DNA of 35,918 bases from Rikenella microfusus (GTDB lineage: Bacteria > Bacteroidota > Bacteroidia > Bacteroidales > VadinHA17), in the NCBI GenBank assembly GCA_022736275.1, contig DZBJ01000023.1, forward strand, positions 12,154-48,071. The letters are read 5' to 3'. The notes under the pieces were generated by a model. That model saw only the letters and a list, made by a program, of their open reading frames with translations. It did no database searches and was not told where the DNA came from. How positions within the stretch are numbered: the stretch's first letter is position 1; every line of letters starts with the position of its first letter. Position numbers and translations under genes: made by a program. Shown piece after piece: positions 16,676 through 25,079 of this stretch.

Positions 16676-19600
16676 ATGTCGAGAAGCGCAAGTATCCACA
16701 TTGCAGCACTTTGCATAGCCATTATGCATCTGCTGTCCTCTTTTCAGGCACAAGCCCAGACATACAGTTACCGGGCATACGATCTCAGTTCCGGTTTACC
16801 CGGCAGTTATCTGAGTGTCATTGAACAGGATAAAAGCGGGTTGCTGTGGGTAGGGGTTGATACCGGCCTGTTCAGGTATGACGGTTTTGATTTTCATAAG
16901 ATGCCATATGCTGACTCTGTCGCACACAGTGCTCCCAACTCTCTTTACTGTGACAGGGAGGGTACCATGTGGGTTGGCCTGGCCGACGGGTCTCTCTACA
17001 CCTGGAAGTCGGGAGGCAAACTTGAACGCAGGATACTGGAAGGAACGGACAAAATAAACCGGATCACCGAAGGTCCGGATAAAAGAATCTGGATCATCAC
17101 TCAGACCGGAGGAATCTACCTGGCTGCTGCCGGCGGAGGGGATAAGATCACCAGGCTGGCAATGCCGGACGGACTTGTTGTTTTCGACATCACATTTGCC
17201 GGCGGCGATACACTGCTGGTGGCCACGCAGGATAACCTGCACCTGTGCACGCTCTCAGGGAACGATGTAGTTAAGGCTTTCACTTTTCCTGAGCTTGAGT
17301 ACACGTGGATACATACCGTAATACCCTTTGATGACAATACATGGTTTGCCGGTACTGACTACGCCGGTCTCTTCATGATCAGGCGGCAGAACGGCATTAT
17401 GACGGCAGAGGTTGTTGGTGATACAACCTTTGTGAACATGCGCATCCCGTCACTGGTAAGAGGACCGGGCCGGAGCCTGATGGTCGCCACCCGTGAGGCA
17501 GGGGTCCTGAAGACGGAGTTCAGCGGCGATTTCTCTAAAATGGAGATAACCGGGACTTACGGTATCATTTCCGGGCTTCCTGACAACGATATCCGTACTA
17601 TCTTCAGGGACCGTGAGGAGAACATCTGGATTGGCCTTTTCAACCGTGGACTGGCTGCAGTCACCACTAATGCCTATTCATTTCATGTGCCTGAGGCTGA
17701 CAGGGAGATAAGCTTCATTGCAACCTCGCAAGGAAAAATCGTAATGGGCACCAGGAACGGCCTTTATGATTACGATCCCGCAATAGGGAGTTTTACCAAT
17801 TACCGTCACCTCACCGGGAAGACCGGAGGGTCGGGAATTGTCTCCTGGGCATGCGATGACGCCGGAAACATATGGATCGGCACCATGAGTGACGGACTCT
17901 GGGTGATGGATCCCGGGGGCAGGGTGAGATCATTCTTCCGTGCACAGAACCCGGCTCAGAACCGAATCAACGCTATTGCCATGGAGACAGACAACATCTG
18001 GCTCGCGACACTAAACGGTGTTGTGCTGCTTGAAAGGGCAACAGGCAGGCAGAAAGCCGTTTACACAACTCTTGACATGCTGCCCCATAACAATGTGACA
18101 AACGTGGTTGTCAACAGGGAAGGGGAGGTGCTTGTGGCAACCCAGACCGACAGGCTGTGCTACATACACATCACCGGGGGCGTGCGCAACGAAGGTATGA
18201 CAATGGACGGAGCGATGATAAACCGCATCCAGAGCATCTCAGTGGCTCCTGACCGCACCGTTTGTGCCGGGACGCTTGGTAACGGACTGTTTCTGTTTGC
18301 CGGCGACACGGTTCTCAACTACACCACCGCTGACGGCATGCTCACCAATTTCTGCTACAGCACCCTCATTGACTCTGATGGACGGATATGGACCGGACAT
18401 GAGAAGGGTTTCTCAATCATCAATCCGGCTTCCGGCTCGGTGAGGTCATTCAGTACGGCATTCGGGGTGAAAGGCGATTGCCTGCCAAATGCCATAGCGG
18501 AGACGTCTGACAGGTCAGTCTACATTGGAACCACGGAAGGTATTATTGCCTACAATCCCGGATTGGAGCCTGATTCCTCCGCTCCTCCGCAGGCTGGAAT
18601 TATTTCAGTGGTGATCAACAATGTCGAGTATCCCTTCCAGGAGGAATATAATCTTCCTTACCGCTCATCATACACCGTGAAGATAAACTATGCAGGCATT
18701 TCGCTGCGTGATCCGCTTAATGTCATCTACAGGACGAAGCTTGAGAACTTTGACGAGGAGTGGGGTGAGGAGACAACAAGCAGATCAGTTACCTACAGGC
18801 TCAGTGACGGACACTACAGGTTCAATGTCGAAGCTCTTACCAGGGAAGATCCGGAAAATCGGGCAGGTGCCTCTTTCAACCTGGTCATACAGAAGCCATT
18901 TACGGAGAAATGGTGGTTCATCCTGTCAGTCCTGGCTCTTCTGGCAGTGGTCGTGTATGTTATTATAAGTCTTCGTGAGAGGGCTCACAGGAAGCAGCGC
19001 GAGTACCTTGAGAGTGAGTTGCAGAAACGTACTGCCGAGGTGTATGAGCAGAAAGAGGAGCTGGCTCAGAAGAACCATGATATAACGGAGAGTATCAAGT
19101 ACGCCAAACGCATACAGAGCAGCGTTCTGCCCGATACGGCAAGACTCTCCACCGTCTTCAGGGAGGCATTCGTCTTCTTCCAGCCCCGCGATATAGTCAG
19201 CGGCGACTTCTACTGGTTTGACTGGATAGACAAGGACAGGTTTGTGCTGGTGTGTTCAGACTCAACGGGTCATGGCGTTCCGGGGGCATTCATGTCAATG
19301 ATCGGGACGGCTCTGCTCCAGGATATCATCACTGTCAAAAAGATCACAAGGCCTTCACAGGTGCTGCATGAACTTGACAGGCTGATCTTCTCAACCCTGA
19401 ACCAGAACCAGGAGATGGAGGCCTCAAATGACGGGATGGATATAGTGGTGTGTGAATTCAACATCAGGTCAAGGCAGCTGGTGTTCTCTTCCGCAATGCG
19501 GCCGGTGATTCTGGTGATTGACGGTGAACAGCATTATGTAAGGGGAAACCGCTCATCAGTGGGTGGCGAATCTGTAACTGAGAAATTCTATGACGACCAG

Positions 19601-19834
19601 GAGTATCATCTCCGCGAGGGTGATACGGTTTACCTGTTCACTGACGGGTACTGTGACCAGTTCGGTGGCCAGGGCGCTAAAAAGATGAAAATCAGTCGCC
19701 TTAAGACTCTTATTGATGACATCAACAGCCTTTCAATGGATCAGCAGAATAACCAGATCAAGGAGTTCTTTGCTGAATGGAAAGGTGACCACGAGCAGGT
19801 GGATGATGTCCTCTTTATGGGGCTGAGAGTCTGA
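16676..19834 (+). CDS. Propeller sensor - Y_Y_Y - SpoIIE/PP2C phosphatase
   Basis: A 1052-residue membrane signalling protein. Signal peptide residues 1-28 (cleavage near QAQAQ). Residues about 30-640 hold two-component-regulator propeller repeats, with recurring units such as KSGLLWVGVDTGLFRYDG, REENIWIGLFNRGL, AGNIWIGTMSDGLWV and DGRIWTGHEKGF. A Y_Y_Y domain (about 650-740) leads to one TM (about 745-767), a coiled coil (about 770-810) and a C-terminal SpoIIE/PP2C phosphatase. The latter has RDIVSGDFYWFDW (near 833), VCSDSTGHGVPGAFMSMIG and YLFTDGYCDQFGG. It replaces the histidine kinase of hybrid sensors with a Ser/Thr phosphatase, so it probably controls an anti-sigma/anti-anti-sigma type switch; the partner is not in the window. 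It is the last gene of the surface-protein operon; its TGA directly abuts the stop of the opposite gene. Confidence 0.92.
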   Translation: MSRSASIHIAALCIAIMHLLSSFQAQAQTYSYRAYDLSSGLPGSYLSVIEQDKSGLLWVGVDTGLFRYDGFDFHKMPYADSVAHSAPNSLYCDREGTMWVGLADGSLYTWKSGGKLERRILEGTDKINRITEGPDKRIWIITQTGGIYLAAAGGGDKITRLAMPDGLVVFDITFAGGDTLLVATQDNLHLCTLSGNDVVKAFTFPELEYTWIHTVIPFDDNTWFAGTDYAGLFMIRRQNGIMTAEVVGDTTFVNMRIPSLVRGPGRSLMVATREAGVLKTEFSGDFSKMEITGTYGIISGLPDNDIRTIFRDREENIWIGLFNRGLAAVTTNAYSFHVPEADREISFIATSQGKIVMGTRNGLYDYDPAIGSFTNYRHLTGKTGGSGIVSWACDDAGNIWIGTMSDGLWVMDPGGRVRSFFRAQNPAQNRINAIAMETDNIWLATLNGVVLLERATGRQKAVYTTLDMLPHNNVTNVVVNREGEVLVATQTDRLCYIHITGGVRNEGMTMDGAMINRIQSISVAPDRTVCAGTLGNGLFLFAGDTVLNYTTADGMLTNFCYSTLIDSDGRIWTGHEKGFSIINPASGSVRSFSTAFGVKGDCLPNAIAETSDRSVYIGTTEGIIAYNPGLEPDSSAPPQAGIISVVINNVEYPFQEEYNLPYRSSYTVKINYAGISLRDPLNVIYRTKLENFDEEWGEETTSRSVTYRLSDGHYRFNVEALTREDPENRAGASFNLVIQKPFTEKWWFILSVLALLAVVVYVIISLRERAHRKQREYLESELQKRTAEVYEQKEELAQKNHDITESIKYAKRIQSSVLPDTARLSTVFREAFVFFQPRDIVSGDFYWFDWIDKDRFVLVCSDSTGHGVPGAFMSMIGTALLQDIITVKKITRPSQVLHELDRLIFSTLNQNQEMEASNDGMDIVVCEFNIRSRQLVFSSAMRPVILVIDGEQHYVRGNRSSVGGESVTEKFYDDQEYHLREGDTVYLFTDGYCDQFGGQGAKKMKISRLKTLIDDINSLSMDQQNNQIKEFFAEWKGDHEQVDDVLFMGLRV

Positions 19835-20356
19835 TCAGTCAATCGTGCATGTGCCGTTCTCATCAAGAACGAACAGGCAGGTAGAGGCAGTGTTGCTCTC
19901 ATTACCTGCGCGGTCCCTTATCCAGAAGTCGTAATAGAGGGTGTCCGACCCTTCATACAGGAAGTAGAAAAACGTCACGTCAATGGTCCCCCTGAGTATC
20001 CTGTTCTGTCCCTCGGGAAGTAAAAAAGGTATTCGGTATTCTGAAGGATAGAGAGGATCGCCCGGAAGAACAAGTTCAAAGTCCTTGCCTCTCTTGCGGT
20101 ACAGCTTCAGAAAGAGGTTGCTTGATGCATTCTGGCCCGGTAATTCAGGCGCTATATTGCCCAGGTCGCCGTCACCGTCTTCAAAATAGAAATTGAGCTT
20201 GCCTGCTTTGGCAGGGTTTCCCAGTATATCGATGCTGTCAAAGAGAGTAAAGGCCCTGAATTCAACTGAAGGTTCATCGGGAAGGTTCTCGACCGGATTG
20301 CACGATCCCATCATGATTAACCCTGCAATAACCAATATGATAAGAAATCTCTTCAT
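19835..20356 (-). CDS. Predicted lipoprotein, unknown function
   Basis: A 173-residue lipoprotein. ATG 20356 is chosen over an upstream in-frame start at 20389 because it begins the signal peptide MKRFLIILVIAGLIMMGSC, with the lipobox Cys at residue 19, and because the promoter element ends close by. The mature region shows FYFEDGDGDLGN, an acidic loop common in Bacteroidota lipoproteins, and otherwise looks like a single beta-rich domain (SDTLYYDFWIRDRAGNES) with a C-terminal pair of Cys in STCLFVLDENGTC. No family name can be given. It converges with the SpoIIE gene with no spacer, and sits downstream of der but with its own promoter. Confidence 0.75.
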   Translation of the reverse strand: MKRFLIILVIAGLIMMGSCNPVENLPDEPSVEFRAFTLFDSIDILGNPAKAGKLNFYFEDGDGDLGNIAPELPGQNASSNLFLKLYRKRGKDFELVLPGDPLYPSEYRIPFLLPEGQNRILRGTIDVTFFYFLYEGSDTLYYDFWIRDRAGNESNTASTCLFVLDENGTCTID

Positions 20357-20391
20357 ACCTCTCCGAATGCTTTTTCCAGCAAAAATCACAC

Positions 20392-20399
20392 CAAATTTA
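20392..20399 (-). promoter_or_regulatory. -7 promoter element for the lipoprotein gene
   Basis: The reverse strand reads TAAATTTG, an exact TAnnTTTG match. It sits immediately after the der stop codon and 36 bases before ATG 20356, so the lipoprotein can be transcribed independently of der. No clear -33 TTTG is visible inside the der 3' end. Confidence 0.5.
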
Positions 20400-20400
20400 A

Positions 20401-21705
20401 CTATTTTTTCCTGAAAAATATCTTTACCGGAGCGCCTGAAAGCTGGAAGTTCTCCCTCAGCCGGTTCTCCACAAACCTTTTGTATGACTCAGTGATATAT
20501 TGCGGGAAGTTGCAGAAGAAGGCAAACATCGGATATGCTGACGGAATCTGGGTGACATACTTGATTTTGATGTGCTTGCCCTTGATTGAAGGCGGAGGTG
20601 TGTCATTTATATACTTGAGCATCACCTCGTTCAGTTTTGAAGTGGGGATTTTTCTTCTCCTGTTCTCATAGACCTCCATGATCAGTTCCAGAACCTTGTG
20701 AACTCTCTGTTTGGTGATGGCCGAGATGAACAATATAGGGTAGTCGGTGAAGGGCTCCGTCCTTGATCTTATCTCCTCCTCAAGGTGTTTCGTGCTGTTC
20801 TGGTCCTTCTCAATCAGATCCCACTTGTTCACCAGTATTATGACGCCCTTGTTGTTCTTCTGAATGATGCTCAGGATGCTGAGGTCCTGCGATTCAATGC
20901 CGCGGGTGGCATCGATGAGCAGGAGACAGAGGTCGCTCTCTTCGATCGCCCTGACAGATCTCAGGATAGAATAGAATTCAATATCCTCTTCTATTTTTGC
21001 CTTCTTGCGTAGCCCTGCGGTATCTATCAGCAGGAACCTGGTGTTGAATTTATTGTACAGGCTGTGAACAGAATCGCGTGTTGTGCCTGCCACCGGGGTG
21101 ACAATATTCCTCTCTTCATCGAGCAGAGTGTTTGCCAGCGATGATTTGCCCACATTGGGTCTGCCCACCACGGCCACCCTTGGTATCTCCTCGGCAGGTT
21201 CCTCAACCGTATCGGGAAGGTGCTTCACAATCTCGTCGAGCAGCTCGCCGGTGCCGCTGCCGTTGGCGGAGCTGACAGGAAAATAATCGCCCAGTCCGAG
21301 ACCGTAGAACTCCGCAGCATCAAGCAGGCGCTTGTGGTTGTCAACTTTATTGACAACAAGTACCACCTTCTTCTGTACCTTGCGGAGCATAACTGCCACA
21401 GCTCTGTCGAGCTCATGTATCCCCTCCTCCACGTCGACCATGAATATTATCACATCAGCCTCGCTGATCGCCAGTTTAACCTGGCGGTTGATCTCGCTCT
21501 CGAACATGTCATCGGAGTTCTCCACGAAACCTCCGGTATCGACAACGGAGAAATCGACGCCATTCCATATCACCTTGCCGTAATGCCTGTCACGCGTAAC
21601 CCCGCTCTCCTCATTCACTATTGCGGCGCGGCTCTCCGTCATACGGTTGAAAAGGGTTGACTTGCCTACGTTAGGCCTGCCTACTATTGCTGCTATCTTG
21701 CTCAT
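20401..21705 (-). CDS. der: Ribosome-assembly GTPase Der (EngA)
   Basis: Double-domain GTPase needed for 50S subunit maturation; 434 residues is the usual length. GTPase domain 1 has the P-loop GRPNVGKST at residues 8-16, DTGGF and NKVDNH. Domain 2 has a second P-loop GRPNVGKSS (near 181), [14 protein letters not shown] and NKWDLIEK. The C-terminal KH-like domain ends [12 protein letters not shown], as in other family members. It is the last gene of the rluB-like - era - der operon, 14 bases after era. Confidence 0.97.
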   Translation of the reverse strand: MSKIAAIVGRPNVGKSTLFNRMTESRAAIVNEESGVTRDRHYGKVIWNGVDFSVVDTGGFVENSDDMFESEINRQVKLAISEADVIIFMVDVEEGIHELDRAVAVMLRKVQKKVVLVVNKVDNHKRLLDAAEFYGLGLGDYFPVSSANGSGTGELLDEIVKHLPDTVEEPAEEIPRVAVVGRPNVGKSSLANTLLDEERNIVTPVAGTTRDSVHSLYNKFNTRFLLIDTAGLRKKAKIEEDIEFYSILRSVRAIEESDLCLLLIDATRGIESQDLSILSIIQKNNKGVIILVNKWDLIEKDQNSTKHLEEEIRSRTEPFTDYPILFISAITKQRVHKVLELIMEVYENRRRKIPTSKLNEVMLKYINDTPPPSIKGKHIKIKYVTQIPSAYPMFAFFCNFPQYITESYKRFVENRLRENFQLSGAPVKIFFRKK

Positions 21706-21719
21706 AATTGCTTTTTAAA

Positions 21720-22598
21720 CTACAGGTAACCAAATTTCTTCAACATGCGCGGATTATCGCGCCACTCATGTGCTACCCTGACATAAAGCTCGAGGAACAC
21801 CTTTTTGCCGAGGAACTCCTCCATTTCTTTTCTTGCACCCGTTCCCACCCGCTTGAGCATTGACCCTTTGTGGCCTATGATGATCCCCTTCTGGCTGTCA
21901 CGGGCGACATAGATCACTGCGACTATCCTGTTAATGGAAGGCTCTTCATGGTAGCTCTCTATCTCCACCTCCACAGAGTAGGGGATCTCTTTCTGGTATG
22001 TCTCGAATATTTTTCCCCTGATGATCTCCGTCACAAAAAATCGATCATAGCGGTCTGTAAGCTGATCCTCCGGAAAATAGGGAGGTCCTTCCGGGAGACG
22101 TGTGATAATCTCCCTCAGCAGAAGGTCAGTATTGAATTTCTTAATGGCTGAAACTGGCAGCACCGGCACACCGGGTGCGATTGTGCTCCATGTCTCCACA
22201 AGTTTTTCAAGATCAGCCTGGTTTGACAGGTCAATCTTGTTTATTACGATTATTTTCGGCACCGGGGAGGCGAGGATGCGGGTCAGATGCTCCCCGTTCT
22301 TTGCTGTCGTCTCAACCACGTCAGTCACATACAGTATCAGGTCAGCGTCGTCAAGGGCAGACTCCACCGATCTCATCATGGCTGCCTGAAGTTTATATTT
22401 CGGATTGAGTATCCCCGGAGTATCTGAATAGACTATCTGGTATCCTTCACCGGTGAGAATGCCCATTATCCTGTGGCGGGTGGTCTGGGCCTTCGGTGTG
22501 GTGACTGAAAGCTTCTCACCGACAAGGATGTTCATCAGTGTGGACTTCCCTACGTTCGGATTCCCTAATATGTTGACAAAACCGGATCTGTGCTCCAT
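21720..22598 (-). CDS. era: GTPase Era
   Basis: Essential GTPase that binds the 3' end of 16S rRNA during 30S assembly. The 292-residue length is standard. Features are P-loop GNPNVGKST (12-20), switch TTPKAQTTRHRIMGI, DTPGI, NKIDL, and the C-terminal KH domain with IVAVIYVARDSQKGIIIGHKGSMLKRVG and LELYVRVAHEWRDNPRML. It sits between the pseudouridine synthase gene (12 bases upstream) and der (14 bases downstream), consistent with one ribosome-biogenesis operon. Confidence 0.97.
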   Translation of the reverse strand: MEHRSGFVNILGNPNVGKSTLMNILVGEKLSVTTPKAQTTRHRIMGILTGEGYQIVYSDTPGILNPKYKLQAAMMRSVESALDDADLILYVTDVVETTAKNGEHLTRILASPVPKIIVINKIDLSNQADLEKLVETWSTIAPGVPVLPVSAIKKFNTDLLLREIITRLPEGPPYFPEDQLTDRYDRFFVTEIIRGKIFETYQKEIPYSVEVEIESYHEEPSINRIVAVIYVARDSQKGIIIGHKGSMLKRVGTGARKEMEEFLGKKVFLELYVRVAHEWRDNPRMLKKFGYL

Positions 22599-22610
22599 GG
22601 AGATGATTTT

Positions 22611-23450
22611 CTATTTGTAGATTCCTCTCTTGAGCATGCTCACCTCCTTATCGGTCAGGTGCCTCCAGTGGCCGCGCTGAAGATTCTTTTTTGTCAGGCC
22701 GGCGAAACTGACGCGGTCAAGTTTTCTTACCCTGTAGCCCAGCTTCTCGAATATTCGCCTCACAACCCTGTTCTGGCCGGAGTGTATCTCGAGGCCCACC
22801 TGAGTATGATCTTCCGGCTCAGGGTAGGAGATTGCATCGGCGCTGACTGTGCCGTCATCATCAAGAGTGACCCCGCTGATGATGGCCTCCATATCATGGC
22901 GGGTAACCTCCTTGTCGGTGAAGACATGGTACACTTTTTTGGCTCCGTAGCTTGGATGTGTCAGCTTGCCGGCCAGGTCTCCGTCATTTGTAAGGAGCAG
23001 CACTCCGGTGGTAGACTTGTCAAGTCTTCCCACAGGGTAAATCCGCTCTGTGGTGGCATCCCTGACCAGGTCAAGCACAGTGACATCGGCATGCGGGTCC
23101 TTTACGGTGGTAACGTATCCTTTTGGCTTGTTGAGAAGGATATATACCTTCTTGCCCGGAGCCAGTTTCTTGCCCTTGTATTCAACAGTGTCAGAAGGCT
23201 TTACCTTGTGACCCATCTCTGTCACCTTTATTCCGTTGACAGATATGTATCCGTTCTTTATCAGCTCATCAGCTTCACGGCGGGCGCACACGCCGCTGTT
23301 GGCTATGTATTTATTCAGCCTGATCAGTTCTCCTGCAACCGGCCCTGCCGCCGGCTTCACGTTTCTTTTTCTTGCTCCCGATGCCTTTCCGGCAGCCGGC
23401 TTAACGGATCTTCTTTTTGGCGGCCCTGCCGGCATTTTTTCCATCGTCAT
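22611..23450 (-). CDS. RsuA/RluB-family rRNA pseudouridine synthase
   Basis: Converts a specific uridine in rRNA to pseudouridine. The 279-residue protein has a basic, Pro/Ala/Lys-rich N-terminal extension (about residues 1-38), an S4 RNA-binding domain (IRLNKYIANSGVCARREADELI, about 40-90) and the catalytic domain with the active-site Asp in PVGRLDKSTTGVLLLTNDG. RVVRRIFEKLGYRVRKLDRVSF is a typical C-terminal motif of the RluB/RsuA group. RluB (23S position 2605) is the likeliest type, but RluE/RluF/RsuA specificity cannot be excluded. ATG 23450 is used; ATG 23444 is an alternative. First gene of the era-der operon; promoter element 15 bases upstream. Confidence 0.9.
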   Translation of the reverse strand: MTMEKMPAGPPKRRSVKPAAGKASGARKRNVKPAAGPVAGELIRLNKYIANSGVCARREADELIKNGYISVNGIKVTEMGHKVKPSDTVEYKGKKLAPGKKVYILLNKPKGYVTTVKDPHADVTVLDLVRDATTERIYPVGRLDKSTTGVLLLTNDGDLAGKLTHPSYGAKKVYHVFTDKEVTRHDMEAIISGVTLDDDGTVSADAISYPEPEDHTQVGLEIHSGQNRVVRRIFEKLGYRVRKLDRVSFAGLTKKNLQRGHWRHLTDKEVSMLKRGIYK

Positions 23451-23464
23451 AGTTTTTCAGGGTG

Positions 23465-23472
23465 CAAATTTA
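23465..23472 (-). promoter_or_regulatory. -7 promoter element for rluB-like - era - der operon
   Basis: The reverse strand reads TAAATTTG, an exact TAnnTTTG match, 15 bases before ATG 23450. The leader would be only a few bases long. Forms a divergent pair with the glmM promoter. Confidence 0.5.
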
Positions 23473-23507
23473 CAACTATTTACCGGTTTTCTCCCCGATC
23501 TTTTTCG

Positions 23508-23515
23508 CACCTTTG
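23508..23515 (+). promoter_or_regulatory. Probable -7 promoter element for glmM
   Basis: Reads CACCTTTG, one mismatch from TAnnTTTG, 24 bases before ATG 23539; a T-run lies about 17 bases upstream in the -33 position. Weaker than the other elements but correctly placed. Confidence 0.35.
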
Positions 23516-23538
23516 CAGTTGACAAACAATATCATGAC

Positions 23539-24918
23539 ATGGCTCTTATAAAATCCATATCCGGCATACGGGGAACCATAGGCGGTAATCCCGGCGAATC
23601 ACTGACCCCGGTTGACATTGTGAAGTTCGCATCAGCTTACGGTACCTGGCTCAGGAGACGAGGCCGCGGTCCGCTGAAGGTTGTAACGGGAAGGGATGCC
23701 CGTGTTTCGGGCGAGATGGTTGCTGCGCTGGTGAACGCCTCGCTGCGCAGTGTCGGGATTGATGTCATTGACGCCGGACTGGTCACTACCCCCACGGTTG
23801 AACTGGCCGTTACCGGGCTGAAGGCCGGCGGGGGTATTATCTTCACCGCAAGTCATAATCCGGCCCAGTGGAACGCCCTCAAGCTGCTTGATGAGGCCGG
23901 GGAGTTTCTGAGCGACAGCGATGGCCGGAAGGTGCTGGAACTGGCTGAGAATGCTGATTTTGAATATGTAACCTATGATAAGCTGGGCTCCCTGATTTCT
24001 GATCACGGGTGGACTGAGAGACATATAAAGGAGGTACTTGCAATGCCTCTGGTTGACAGGGAAGCCATACACAGGGCAGGGTTCACCGTGGCTGTCGATG
24101 CCGTAAGCTCTGTGGGCGGTATAGCAATACCTGCCCTGCTGAGGGCGCTGGGAGTAAAGAAGGTCATTGAGCTTTATTGCGAGCCCACCGGACTCTTTCC
24201 TCACAATCCCGAACCTCTGCCTGACCATCTCGGAGATATCTCGCGCGTTGTGAAGGACCATGGCGCCGACCTGGGCTTCGTGGTTGACCCCGATGTTGAC
24301 AGGCTGGCTATCATATGTGAAGACGGCTCTATGTTCGGTGAAGAGTATACGCTTGTCTCAGTGGCCGATTACGTACTGGGTCGGATCAAAGGCTCCACGG
24401 TATCAAACATGTCTTCCTCGAAAGCCCTCAGGGATATCACTGAAGGACACGGATGCACCTACAGCTCCGCACCCGTGGGAGAGGTCAATGTGGTTGCCGA
24501 GATGAAACGGACCGGTGCGGTCATTGGTGGGGAAGGCAATGGCGGGGTCATATATCCGGCACTGCATTACGGCCGTGACGCACTCGCCGGTGTTGCACTG
24601 TTCCTGACTCACCTGGCCGGGAAGGGAGTGACCTGCACTGAGCTTCGGCGCGGGTATCCTGATTACTACATCGCAAAGACGAAAATTGAGCTGAGTGGCG
24701 ACCCTGATCCTGATAAACTGCAGGCAATGCTGAAACGGGAATACCCTCAGGCGGTATTTGACACCCGCGACGGTATCAAGCTGGACCTCCCGACAGGCTG
24801 GGTTCAGATAAGAAAGTCGAACACTGAACCCATCATGAGAATTTATGCCGAGGAGAGAAAAAAGGACCTGGCTGAAAAACTGGCCGCAGATGTGACGGCC
24901 ATTGTTAAAAATATGTAA
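23539..24918 (+). CDS. glmM: Phosphoglucosamine mutase (alpha-D-phosphohexomutase)
   Basis: Interconverts glucosamine-6-phosphate and glucosamine-1-phosphate for UDP-GlcNAc, peptidoglycan and lipid A synthesis. From ATG 23539 it has 459 residues, normal for the family; the frame is open further upstream but that region is the divergent promoter and the antisense of the rluB-like gene. Motifs: N-terminal SISGIRGTIGG, active-site phosphoserine loop FTASHNPAQWNALK (near 97-110), Mg-binding DPDVDRLA, sugar-binding GGEGNGGV and phosphate-binding RKSNTEPIMRIYAE at the C-terminus. Bacteroidota enzymes of this type are usually called GlmM; a phosphomannomutase activity cannot be excluded from sequence alone. 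Confidence 0.88.
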   Translation: MALIKSISGIRGTIGGNPGESLTPVDIVKFASAYGTWLRRRGRGPLKVVTGRDARVSGEMVAALVNASLRSVGIDVIDAGLVTTPTVELAVTGLKAGGGIIFTASHNPAQWNALKLLDEAGEFLSDSDGRKVLELAENADFEYVTYDKLGSLISDHGWTERHIKEVLAMPLVDREAIHRAGFTVAVDAVSSVGGIAIPALLRALGVKKVIELYCEPTGLFPHNPEPLPDHLGDISRVVKDHGADLGFVVDPDVDRLAIICEDGSMFGEEYTLVSVADYVLGRIKGSTVSNMSSSKALRDITEGHGCTYSSAPVGEVNVVAEMKRTGAVIGGEGNGGVIYPALHYGRDALAGVALFLTHLAGKGVTCTELRRGYPDYYIAKTKIELSGDPDPDKLQAMLKREYPQAVFDTRDGIKLDLPTGWVQIRKSNTEPIMRIYAEERKKDLAEKLAADVTAIVKNM

Positions 24919-25079
24919 AACATTCAGCCGTATCAGGGTTTTCATGATTTTCTGAACGGTTTTTGCTCATATGCATACCGGTAAGTTAATGAAAGTTAAT
25001 GTTTCCTTAAAATGAGCATAGGGAACCTGAATTTGTAATAATTTCACCGCTTAATTCATATTAACAGAAATATCCGCAG
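24919..25079 (+). promoter_or_regulatory. Leader of efflux operon with paired 9-base direct repeats
   Basis: This 161-base gap holds two perfect copies of AAGTTAATG (24983-24991 and 24993-25001), separated by one base and so exactly 10 bases apart, one helical turn. A near-consensus -7 element TGAATTTG (25028-25035) follows, with TTTC at 25002-25005 as a weak -33. The repeats sit just upstream of the -33 position, suitable for an activator that binds as a direct-repeat dimer. No regulator gene is adjacent. Confidence 0.4.

Noticed and set aside
22590..23522. A 310-codon forward open frame
   Set aside because: It is antisense to the rluB-like gene, whose S4 and RLDxxTxG motifs are unmistakable; the forward translation has no recognisable domain.
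23236..23538. N-terminal extension of glmM
   Set aside because: It is open only because it is antisense to the rluB-like gene and passes through the divergent promoter; GlmM proteins begin at MALIKSISG.
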